Shown here: one piece after another, positions 7,507 through 15,074 of the stretch
How positions within the stretch are numbered: position 1 is the first letter of the stretch
Layout: the number at the start of each line of letters is the position of its first letter
DNA from: Spirulina sp034932185
Lineage (GTDB): Bacteria; Cyanobacteriota; Cyanobacteriia; Cyanobacteriales; Spirulinaceae
Assembly: GCF_034932185.1 (NCBI RefSeq)
Contig: NZ_JAYGHW010000091.1
Coordinates: forward strand, 105,630 to 169,629
Reading direction: 5' to 3'
Length of the DNA: 64,000 nucleotides
Position numbers and translations under genes: made by a program
Notes under the pieces: generated by a model
What the model was told of the DNA's origin: nothing
The model's input: only the letters and a program-made list of their open reading frames with translations
The model's database searches: none

Positions 7507-10062
7507 CTAGGGGAGTCCACTGGCGCTGAAGGCGGCCCAGTAGCGTTTTGGGGCGAAGGGTGGATCTTGAGCATAGTCAAACAGTTCAAGCCGACATGCC
7601 TTGATGTCATTTTCGGACATTTGTAGAGTTTTGGCACACCAGTCTAGAAAATCAGCCTTTGTGGTGGTACGGAACCAAGTCTGGGCGACTTTTAAGGCTT
7701 GGGGGATGGGTTGATTGTGGTTGAGTTCTTGGTAAAAGCAGATGGTGAGAAAGGCGGTGGCGAAGTCATCCACACACCAACGGGTATCAACTACGGTGTT
7801 ACTTCCGGCGTAGAGGAGGGCGTTGGCGAGGCCGATGTATTCATCGGTGGTGCGGCTGTCGAGGCGGCCGGTTTCGCAGGCGGAGAGGATGACGAGGCGG
7901 CAGGCGAGTTTGAGGTTGCGGTAGATTTCGGCAGCGGTGAGGCATTGGTGTTCGATGTTGAAGCGGCGGCCATCTCGGAGCGTGAGGGTGCGCTCGCCGT
8001 CCAGGGGGGCGGGTTTGTCTCCAGCGAGGATCAGGGCGGAGTTGAGGGGGTTGGTGCTGTCGAAGCCGCCATGACAGGCGAAATGGATGATCTCGCTGTT
8101 GTGGAGTTGGGCGCGGGTGGTGGGTTGCTCGAAGGCGGGTTTATTGGCGGCGGCGTGTTTGAGGATGTGGGCGGGGTCGAAGCGGCGGCGGATCAGGTCA
8201 ATTTCGACATCGGCGTAGTGGAGGTCTTGGGTGGGGTTTTGGATGGCGAAGAAGGGGGCGGTGGGTTGGGTGCGGGGGCGGTTTTGGAGGTAGGCGAGGA
8301 TTTGGCAACTGGGGGCATAGCGTACCCCTTTTTCAAAACAATCCTGTAGGGGCGCAAGCGTTGCGCCCTCCAGATTTGTGGCGGTTTGGATTGGGACGGT
8401 GAGGGCGTGGAGGGGGCAGAGCTGGAGGTAGAGGTGGGGGATGAGGATGAGGTGATGGCAGGGGTTGGGGCGGTGGGTGAGGAGTTGGGGGAGGTCGAGG
8501 AGTTGGGCGGGGTGGTCGAGGCGTTGATCGAGGGATTCGTACCAACTGTTTTGGCGGTAGTCGTGGTTATAGGTTTGGTTGAATTGGTCGAGGGCTTGGC
8601 GTTGGGCGGGGCTGTAGCGGTGGGGGTGGATGTGGGTTTGGCTGTTCTGGTGGGTGATCAGGAAGGCGTAGGCTCCAAGGTCGGGGTCTTGGGGGAGGAA
8701 CCATTGGAGGATGGCGGTGGTGGGGTTGAGAAGTTGGGCGAAGTCGGGGAGTTGGGGTTTGACGGTTTCAAAGGCGTTGAAGGTGGGGTCGTTGATTTCG
8801 GCGAGGAGGGTTTTGCGTTGTTGGATGAGGGTGAGGAGGGGGGTGGTTTGGGGGGCGGGGTTGGGGAGGTTGAGGTTGCGGTGGCCGGGTTGGGGGTTGG
8901 TGGGGTCGGTGGGGGGTTGGTCGTCGAGGGTGTATTGGAGGGCGGCGATTTCGCGGTTGAGTTGTTCGTATTGTTGGATTTGGGCGGGGGTGGCGTTTTG
9001 GGGGAGGCGGTTGGCGTTGTGGAGGAGTTCGGTGAAGGTGCGGGCTTTGCTGCGTTCGACGGTGAGGAGGGCTTGTTCGTAGCGTTGGAGGTGGAAGCAG
9101 GCTTCGATCATGCGGCCGTAGAGGGGGAGGGCATCGGCGATCAGTTGTTGTTTGGTTTGGGGGTTGGTGGCCCAGTCGCGGCTTTGTTCGACGGCGCGGA
9201 TGGCGTTGTCGTAGCCTTCGATCGCAATTTCCCAGTTTTGGCGATCGTAGGCGAGGTTGCCGAGGTTGCGTCCAGTTTGGAGGCACTTGAGGGGGAAAGC
9301 TTCTGGGGTATACACTTCTAAAGCCGCTTGATAACAGCGAATCGCCTCCTCCATGTTCTCCCCACGCTCTCCCCGCAGGCGATCGCTGTAAGCAGTTCCC
9401 AAGTTATTTTGGGTCATTGCCCAATCTTCAGCATAGGCGGTGCGGGTATACACTTCTAAAGCCGCTTGATAACAGCGAATCGCCGCCTCGATGTTCTCCC
9501 CACGCTCTCCCCGCAGGCGATTGCTGTAAGCATTTCCCAAGTTATTTTGGGTCATCGCCCAATATTCAGGATAGGCGGTGCGGGTTCTCACTTCTAAAGC
9601 CGCCTGATAACAGCGAATCGCCTCCTCGATGTTCTCCCCACGCTCTCCCCGCAGGCGATTATAGTAAGCATTTCCCAAGTTATGTTGGGTCATTGCCCAA
9701 GCTTCGGGATTATCTTGACGGTCAAAAAAATCTAGGGCTTTGATGCAGATCGCAATGGCAATTTCTAAATTAATCGCCCGTTGACCTTGGGGAAATTGCT
9801 GCACCAAATTGGCAAAATTGAACAAATCAATGATGTTGTCGCCAGTGGCAAAGGCGGGAATCAGGGCAATCAGATCCTCATTCAGCTTGTCTTGCTGGCG
9901 TTCAAGGAAGGGATAAACAACGGAAGGATTGCCACCGCTCTCATCGGTTAAGCGCAGGGCTTCGCGCAAAAACGCTTTGTATTCTGCGGGTATAGTGTTT
10001 TGTGCTGTCCCCTGACCTAAAAACGCCCCTAACCGTCTTGCCACCTTGCCGAAAAACTTCAT
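7507..10062 (-). CDS. TPR-repeat CHAT-domain protease
   Basis: An 851-residue protein: a short N-terminal region, TPR units at about residues 95-290, a helical linker, and a C-terminal CHAT domain (about 540-851). Three of the TPR units are near-identical 40-residue copies (NNLGNAYSNRLRGERGENIE...), encoded by 120-bp direct repeats at about 9330-9690. CHAT is a caspase-like cysteine protease fold, and both catalytic residues are present: His664 in HFACHGG and Cys729 in LSACETG. It is predicted to be an active cytosolic protease whose TPRs bind a trigger or substrate. The start at 10062 (MKFFGKVARRLG) is preferred because the longer frame runs into the tandem repeat array. First gene of a run with xisH, xisI and two unknown genes. 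Confidence 0.93.
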   Translation of the reverse strand: MKFFGKVARRLGAFLGQGTAQNTIPAEYKAFLREALRLTDESGGNPSVVYPFLERQQDKLNEDLIALIPAFATGDNIIDLFNFANLVQQFPQGQRAINLEIAIAICIKALDFFDRQDNPEAWAMTQHNLGNAYYNRLRGERGENIEEAIRCYQAALEVRTRTAYPEYWAMTQNNLGNAYSNRLRGERGENIEAAIRCYQAALEVYTRTAYAEDWAMTQNNLGTAYSDRLRGERGENMEEAIRCYQAALEVYTPEAFPLKCLQTGRNLGNLAYDRQNWEIAIEGYDNAIRAVEQSRDWATNPQTKQQLIADALPLYGRMIEACFHLQRYEQALLTVERSKARTFTELLHNANRLPQNATPAQIQQYEQLNREIAALQYTLDDQPPTDPTNPQPGHRNLNLPNPAPQTTPLLTLIQQRKTLLAEINDPTFNAFETVKPQLPDFAQLLNPTTAILQWFLPQDPDLGAYAFLITHQNSQTHIHPHRYSPAQRQALDQFNQTYNHDYRQNSWYESLDQRLDHPAQLLDLPQLLTHRPNPCHHLILIPHLYLQLCPLHALTVPIQTATNLEGATLAPLQDCFEKGVRYAPSCQILAYLQNRPRTQPTAPFFAIQNPTQDLHYADVEIDLIRRRFDPAHILKHAAANKPAFEQPTTRAQLHNSEIIHFACHGGFDSTNPLNSALILAGDKPAPLDGERTLTLRDGRRFNIEHQCLTAAEIYRNLKLACRLVILSACETGRLDSRTTDEYIGLANALLYAGSNTVVDTRWCVDDFATAFLTICFYQELNHNQPIPQALKVAQTWFRTTTKADFLDWCAKTLQMSENDIKACRLELFDYAQDPPFAPKRYWAAFSASGLP
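8340..8372. repeat. palindromic repeat inside the CHAT gene
   Basis: The sequence TAGGGGCGCAAGCGTTGCGC with its flanks is a palindrome of the dispersed family type (compare 60286-60307). Here it is translated in frame as EGATLAPLQ within the CHAT domain, which implies in-frame insertion into a tolerant loop. Confidence 0.6.
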
Positions 10063-10109
10063 CACCTTAACCCTCCCCCTGCTCGCACATCCCCCCCATT
10101 TTACCCCCC

Positions 10110-10850
10110 AACCCCGAAACCGGGTTTCTTGCACCAACCCCTTACCCACCATCACCCCCCTGAAACCCGGTTTCTTTCCACCCACTAGCCAAGAAACCGG
10201 GTTGCGTCCATCCCCTCGTTTGCCCCCCAAATCCCTACCAAAAACCCGGTTTCTGACCTTAAGCCTGAAACCGGGTTTCTTGCACCAACCCCTTGCCCCC
10301 CATCACCCCCCTGAAACCCGGTTTCTTTCCCACCACTAACCAAGAAACCGGGTTGCGTTCATCTTCTCGTTTGCCCCCCAAATCCCTACCAAAAACCCGG
10401 TTTCTGACCTCAAGCCTGAAACCGGGTTTCTTGCACCAACCCCTTGCCCCCCATCACCCCCCTGAAACCCGGTTTCTTTCCCACCACTAACCAAGAAACC
10501 GGGTTGCGTCCATCCCCTCGTTTGCCCCCCAACCCCTCCCAAAAACCCGGTTTCTGAGCTTAAGCCTGAAACCGGGTTTCTTGCACCAACCCCTTGCCCC
10601 CCATCACCCCCCTGAAACCCGGTTTCTTTCCCCCCGCTAGCCAAGAAACCGGGTTGCGTCCATCCCCTCGTTTGCCCCCCAACCCCTCCCAAAAACCCGG
10701 TTTCTGACCTCAAGCCCGAAACCGGGTTTCTTGCACCAACCCCTTACCCACCATCACCCCCCTGAAACCCGGTTTCTTTCCCCCCCAAGCGAAGAAACCG
10801 GGTTGCACATATCCCCTCATTTTCCCCCAAAACCCGGTTTCTAAACGCCA
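10110..10850. repeat. 150-bp tandem repeat array built of GAAACCCGGTTTC palindromes
   Basis: Five consecutive units with period 150-151 bp; the motif TGAAACCCGGTTTCTTTCC starts at 10161, 10312, 10463, 10613 and 10763. Each unit carries four copies of an AAACCCGGTTTCT-type motif in alternating orientation, separated by pyrimidine-rich CCACCATCACCCCCC and TTTGCCCCCCAA stretches. It fills the whole gap between the CHAT gene and the pseudo-orthocaspase gene. No credible protein is encoded. Spacing and lack of unique spacers exclude CRISPR. Confidence 0.9.
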
Positions 10851-10856
10851 AAACAT

Positions 10857-12674
10857 CTATCGCTGACCCCGCTCCCAACGGGAAATAGCCGTCTGGGCGG
10901 CGGCATGACTCGGCGCATCCGTCGGCACAAGACGGGCAGTAGCGATCGCCTGCTCAAAATCCCCCCTCGCCGCACGAGAATTCGCAATCAAATAAATTTG
11001 CTCCTGCCACAAACGAATTAACTCCTGAGCCTGTTGATAACCCGGTTGCCCTTGGGGAATCGTTTTGAGCAAATTAATCCCTTGGAGGAAGGAAGAGGCT
11101 TGAGTATAACGAATCAAACGCCGCGCTTCACGGATTTTTTCCGCATTTTCCTTTTGGATCACCGCATTTTGCGTCCATTGGCCGATACTTTGCTGGGCGG
11201 CTGCGTAGGCGGCGGTTTGGTTGGCAGGAATCAGTTGGGCAGCGGCGATCGCCCCATCAAACTGCCCCTGATTCGCCCGCCCCTTCGCCAGATCCAAAAT
11301 CACCGCACTCCACCGGGCAATATCCCCCTGGGCTTCTTCATAAAGCGGCGCACCGGGGGGAATCCGCCCCGCTTCCGCAATGGCACGGCTAAACCCAGAA
11401 GCTTGATTATCCTGGATATAGGTGCGAGCACGGGCCAGAATCGCTTGACTTTCCGCCAACGTGGGCGGAGCCGCAGGAGCCGTTTCCACCCCAGGCGTAG
11501 GGGGAATCGTTGTGGGTATCTCTTGCCCCGGTTCACCGACAGTTTCCGGTTGAGAAGGGCGATCGCCAAACAGCAGATTAAACAATCCCCAAACCGCCAA
11601 AATCAGCAACAACCCCCCACCCCACAGCAGCCAATTGTATTGAGCTTTTTTCGGTGTGGGCCGGGGTTGACTGTTAGCCGCCGGGACTGTGGGGGCCGTC
11701 GTGGGAATGGTGGGAATCGGCGGCATTTCCGGCGGCGGTGGTGAGAAGGGGGGCAGATCCAGCGATCGCACCGGTTCCGGTTCTCGTTCCGGTTCCACCT
11801 CCACTTCAGCAGCCAGTTCCGCCGGTAACGGCCCAATGGGATCCGCCGCCAACTCCGGCGGCAATTCCTCACTCTCCGGCTCCAAGGGCATCACCACAGC
11901 CGGCGGCAGTTCCACCGGAGCCGGTTCCGCCCCGACCCCTTGGGGAAACAGCGGCGCTTGGGCAAACTCAATGGAAGGGATAATAATTAACGGATGTTGC
12001 ACCGGCCGCCAATGGTGCTCACTCAATTCCGGCAACCGTTCATAGAGATAGCTACTAATCCCGTCTAAAGTCGTTTGGGGGCCGTAGTAGCGCAAGGCCT
12101 CCAACAACGCAGCGGTAAACATCCCATGACCCAAAGCCACCGCCTCATGGGAAGCCTCCTCCAGTTGACTGGAGAGGATCAACGAAATCCCCATTTCCGG
12201 GGCAATTTGCGCCAACTGTCCCCCCACCGTTTCCCCGGCAATCACCCCCGGCGAGCGGTTAATATCCAACAACGCCAACACCCGCCGCTGACCATTGCCC
12301 TGCAACCTTGCGAGGAGATCCTTAGCTACAATCCCCGTGCCGGGAATATCCGCCGGGTTGCCATCCATGGGCATTAAATAATCCACCCCCTGCCAACTCA
12401 CCCCATAACCACTGAAGAAAAACCACAACAGGGAGCCAGTTTGGGCCGCCAGCCAGGTATCGACCCAATGCCAAATCTGATCGCGGGTTGGCTCAGTGCT
12501 ATGGTTCCCCACCCAAGGAGAAGCCTCCGTTAACAGGAGGGCTTGATGGGGGGGCAATTCGGTTTCTTCCACCAAGAGTTGATGCAGGGCTTGGGCATCA
12601 TCCTGGGCGTAGTTGAGGGGTTGAATGTATTGATAGCGATTGATGCCGATGGCCAACGCGGTGTAGTCTGACAT
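10857..12674 (-). CDS. orthocaspase-like protein lacking both catalytic residues (YN type)
   Basis: A 605-residue protein with a caspase p20 domain at residues 1-240 (YTALAIGINRYQYIQPLNYAQ; FFFSGYGVSW; LLDINRSPG). In active metacaspases these motifs are SGHG and DACHSG. Here the His is Tyr90 and the Cys is Asn139, so it is a pseudo-enzyme; Tyr/Ser and Tyr/Asn variants of cyanobacterial orthocaspases are known. A Pro/Glu-rich linker (240-345) follows, then one membrane helix (about 348-369). The C-terminal region contains three helical repeats of the type AEAGRIPPGAPLYEEAQGDI. It is therefore membrane-anchored, with a scaffolding or decoy role (inference). It is upstream of, and co-directional with, the CHAT cluster. 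Confidence 0.9.
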   Translation of the reverse strand: MSDYTALAIGINRYQYIQPLNYAQDDAQALHQLLVEETELPPHQALLLTEASPWVGNHSTEPTRDQIWHWVDTWLAAQTGSLLWFFFSGYGVSWQGVDYLMPMDGNPADIPGTGIVAKDLLARLQGNGQRRVLALLDINRSPGVIAGETVGGQLAQIAPEMGISLILSSQLEEASHEAVALGHGMFTAALLEALRYYGPQTTLDGISSYLYERLPELSEHHWRPVQHPLIIIPSIEFAQAPLFPQGVGAEPAPVELPPAVVMPLEPESEELPPELAADPIGPLPAELAAEVEVEPEREPEPVRSLDLPPFSPPPPEMPPIPTIPTTAPTVPAANSQPRPTPKKAQYNWLLWGGGLLLILAVWGLFNLLFGDRPSQPETVGEPGQEIPTTIPPTPGVETAPAAPPTLAESQAILARARTYIQDNQASGFSRAIAEAGRIPPGAPLYEEAQGDIARWSAVILDLAKGRANQGQFDGAIAAAQLIPANQTAAYAAAQQSIGQWTQNAVIQKENAEKIREARRLIRYTQASSFLQGINLLKTIPQGQPGYQQAQELIRLWQEQIYLIANSRAARGDFEQAIATARLVPTDAPSHAAAQTAISRWERGQR

Positions 12675-12791
12675 ATCCCCAAGCGGTGAACGGGTTGCAA
12701 GGCAATTCTAGCGGAATTCCTTGGCCGCTCTAACATTTCAAAACCGATTGTTATACTTGGGGGATGAATAGACGGGCTTGGCTGGGCAGCG

Positions 12792-13292
12792 ATGGGCAAA
12801 ATTTTCAAGGGAAAACGGATAAGGGGGGGGCGATCGCCCCATCTGCACGGGTGGGGGATTGTCATCGGTTTAGCAATCCTCGGTGGCGGTTTGACGGGGG
12901 GGATCACGCCGTTACCCCTAGCGGCACAAACCATGCAGCCGGATATCCAACTGCAACGCCGCCCCGATGACACCTACGACACATTTCTCCGGCGGGCAGA
13001 GGCTGCGGCACGAGCGGGGGTACAGCGACAATTTGACAGCAATCCCCTCGTCACCACGGCCGATATCATGGTTTATGGCAAAAACAGCGGCGTGATTGTC
13101 CCCCTCCTGCGCCTCCGGGTCACACGCCGCAACTGGATCAATCTTCCCGACCCCCAACAATGGGCCACCTATTTCCCCATGGCCCGGCAATTCCTCGGCT
13201 TTGAACCAGAAGGCTCAGGCACTCCGGAATCTCCCGCTCCTGCTCCCCCTCCAGCCCCAGCAGAACCCCCTCCAGCCCCTTCCGCCGGGTAA
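12792..13292 (+). CDS. exported hypothetical protein with Pro-rich tail
   Basis: A 166-residue protein with a basic N terminus (KGKRIRGG) followed by a hydrophobic signal or anchor segment (about residues 20-40, cleavage likely after LAAQ). A compact domain follows (about 50-140, DTYDTFLRRAEAAARAGVQRQF, PLLRLRVTRRNW) and a proline/alanine-rich tail. The family is not recognised, although similar short exported proteins occur in cyanobacteria. It is convergent with cysK, and the two share a hairpin at 13321-13359. Confidence 0.75.
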   Translation: MGKIFKGKRIRGGRSPHLHGWGIVIGLAILGGGLTGGITPLPLAAQTMQPDIQLQRRPDDTYDTFLRRAEAAARAGVQRQFDSNPLVTTADIMVYGKNSGVIVPLLRLRVTRRNWINLPDPQQWATYFPMARQFLGFEPEGSGTPESPAPAPPPAPAEPPPAPSAG

Positions 13293-13320
13293 GCGATCTC
13301 AACTCTGCTAATTGAGGGGG

Positions 13321-13359
13321 TAGGGGCGAAACAGTTTCACTGTTCACTTTTCGCCCCTA
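13321..13359. terminator. bidirectional hairpin between convergent genes
   Basis: TAGGGGCGAA at 13321-13330 pairs with TTCGCCCCTA at 13350-13359, with an inner CAGT/ACTG pair in the loop. It lies between the stop codons of the exported protein and cysK and probably ends transcription from both sides. It is also a relic of the dispersed palindrome family. Confidence 0.55.
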
Positions 13360-13377
13360 GGTTGGGTGGAAGGCGGC

Positions 13378-14343
13378 TTAACTAACTGCCCCAATGAGAT
13401 CGGGGGATTCTAGATCTTGGAACAAGGGGGTGCTGAGGTAGCGTTCCCCAAAGCTGGGTTGGATCATCACGATCAACTTGCCAGCATTTTCTGGCCGTTG
13501 GCCAAGGGTAATGGCCGCACAAAGGGCCGCCCCAGAGGAAATCCCCGATAAAATTCCCTCTTCCTTGGCTAACCGCCGGCCATAGGCGATCGCCTGATCA
13601 TCACTGACGGTAATCACCTCATCAATCAATTCCACCTTCAACACCTCCGGCACAAACCCCGCCCCAATACCTTGGATCTTATGGGGGCCGGGTTCCCCCC
13701 CGGAAAGCACGGGGCTACCGATGGGTTCGACGGCGATCGCCTTAAATTCCGGCTTGCGTTGCTTAATCACCTCCGCCACGCCGGTAATCGTGCCGCCGGT
13801 TCCCACCCCCGCCACCAGAAAATCAATCTGCCCATCGGTATCATGCCAAATCTCTTCAGCAGTAGTACGGCGGTGAATTTCCGGGTTGGCATCATTGCGG
13901 AACTGTTGCAACATATAGGCGTTGGGCGTGGTTTCGAGGATTTGCTGGGCGCGGCGAATACAGGCACTCATCCCCCCCGCCCCCGGCGTTAACTCCAACT
14001 GCGCCCCATAGGCCCGCAACATCGCCCGTCGCTCACTGCTCATTGTTTCTGGCATCGTGAGGATCAGTTGATAGCCCTTGGCCGCCGCCGCCATGGCCAG
14101 GGCAATGCCGGTATTCCCCGATGTCGGTTCGACTAAAATCGTTTTCCCCGGCTCAATCAACCCCGCCGCCTCAGCCGTATTGATCATGTTCACGCCAATG
14201 CGATCCTTCACCGAAGCCGCCGGATTCATCCCCTCCAACTTGACAACGATTTCGGCGCTGCAACCTTCCGCCTGGGGAATCCGATTGAGACGCACTAAGG
14301 GCGTGCGTCCCACTAACTCCGTCATATTGTTGGCAATTCGCAT
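13378..14343 (-). CDS. cysK: cysteine synthase A (O-acetylserine sulfhydrylase)
   Basis: A 321-residue PLP enzyme making cysteine from O-acetylserine and sulfide. The PLP-binding lysine is K46 (AASVKDRIG), the substrate loop TSGNTG lies at 74-79 and GTGGT binds the phosphate. Full length for the family. It is 13 bp downstream of an Rrf2-type regulator on the same strand, suggesting regulation by cysteine precursors. A second, divergent cysteine synthase is at 32843. Confidence 0.95.
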   Translation of the reverse strand: MRIANNMTELVGRTPLVRLNRIPQAEGCSAEIVVKLEGMNPAASVKDRIGVNMINTAEAAGLIEPGKTILVEPTSGNTGIALAMAAAAKGYQLILTMPETMSSERRAMLRAYGAQLELTPGAGGMSACIRRAQQILETTPNAYMLQQFRNDANPEIHRRTTAEEIWHDTDGQIDFLVAGVGTGGTITGVAEVIKQRKPEFKAIAVEPIGSPVLSGGEPGPHKIQGIGAGFVPEVLKVELIDEVITVSDDQAIAYGRRLAKEEGILSGISSGAALCAAITLGQRPENAGKLIVMIQPSFGERYLSTPLFQDLESPDLIGAVS

Positions 14344-14356
14344 CAGTTTTGACTCC

Positions 14357-14815
14357 TTAAATGTAGTACATAATATTTATCTGGCGGCGAGAATCCCGCT
14401 GGTCGCAAAGATCCTGAAGGGTATAACCCTGAAGCACCCCCCGCATTGTTTCGTAAACCTCTTGCCACACCTCATCCACCACGACACTTTCAAGGGTGGG
14501 GGCGATCCGTGCTAGCGTACCGATCGCCTCCTTACGATTCCGGGCCTCTGCCCCTTCGAGGCAGTTGACCACATCCAAGAGCGTGATCTTCCAAGGCTCC
14601 ATGGTCAGCAAATAGCCCCCCTTGGCCCCCCGCTGACTCTGGACAAACCCCCCCCGCCGCAGCGTCGCTAACAATTGCTCCAAATACCGCTCCGGAATCT
14701 GTTGCTGGGCGGCAATTTGTTTAATTTGTAGCGGTTCATCTTGGGGATAATGCCCCGCCAACTCCAAAAGAGCCAACAGTGCATATTCAGTACGACAGGA
14801 GAGTTCCACGGGCAT
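14357..14815 (-). CDS. Rrf2 family transcriptional regulator
   Basis: A 152-residue protein with the N-terminal winged helix typical of Rrf2 (SCRTEYALLALLELA, IPERYLEQLLATLRRGGFVQSQRGAKGGYLL). The three-cysteine cluster that binds Fe-S in IscR/NsrR is absent; only NCLEG and DLCDQ cysteines occur. It is therefore closer in style to CymR, which controls cysteine metabolism. The 13-bp gap to cysK supports that role. It likely also represses its own promoter upstream of 14815. Confidence 0.9.
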   Translation of the reverse strand: MPVELSCRTEYALLALLELAGHYPQDEPLQIKQIAAQQQIPERYLEQLLATLRRGGFVQSQRGAKGGYLLTMEPWKITLLDVVNCLEGAEARNRKEAIGTLARIAPTLESVVVDEVWQEVYETMRGVLQGYTLQDLCDQRDSRRQINIMYYI

Positions 14816-14958
14816 TGAGGGATGGAGGCTGATGTTTAGTATACTCCCATTCCCCAGTGGGGTTTGCAGGATTGATTTTAGTTCACAATTGGGGGGAATG
14901 GGGAACGGGGGATGGGGAATAATGCGAAATTTGTTTATAGATCGGGTTACAGACGGCG

Positions 14959-14985
14959 TAGGGGCGAAAAATTTTTCGCCCCTAC
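14959..14985. repeat. dispersed GGGCGAAAAATTTTTCGCCC palindrome
   Basis: A perfect copy with flanking GTA/TAC extension, in the gap between the Rrf2 gene and the porin terminator. Confidence 0.85.
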
Positions 14986-15003
14986 ATTAATTTGCGATGG
15001 GCT

Positions 15004-15036
15004 ACAAAAAAAAGTGGCGAGGTTGTCCTCGCCACT
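15004..15036 (-). terminator. rho-independent terminator of the porin gene
   Basis: AGTGGCGAGG and CCTCGCCACT (15013-15036) form a perfect 10-bp stem with a 4-nt loop. On the minus strand it is followed directly by a run of T residues, 38 bp beyond the porin stop codon. This is a textbook intrinsic terminator. Confidence 0.93.
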
Positions 15037-15074
15037 GAGATATCGTGTTGTGTGTTCCTGGTTAGCAGGTCTGT

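Noticed and set aside
8386..9321. A 311-codon plus-strand frame rich in Gly, Val and Glu
   Set aside because: It is antisense to the CHAT gene. Its composition is the mirror of Pro/Leu/Gln-rich codons, and no domain is visible.
10110..10850. Possible CRISPR array
   Set aside because: Units are 150 bp with near-identical content throughout. There are no unique spacers of 30-40 bp and no cas genes.
11034..11744. A 236-codon plus-strand frame
   Set aside because: It is antisense to the pseudo-orthocaspase gene, with Arg/Pro-biased shadow composition.
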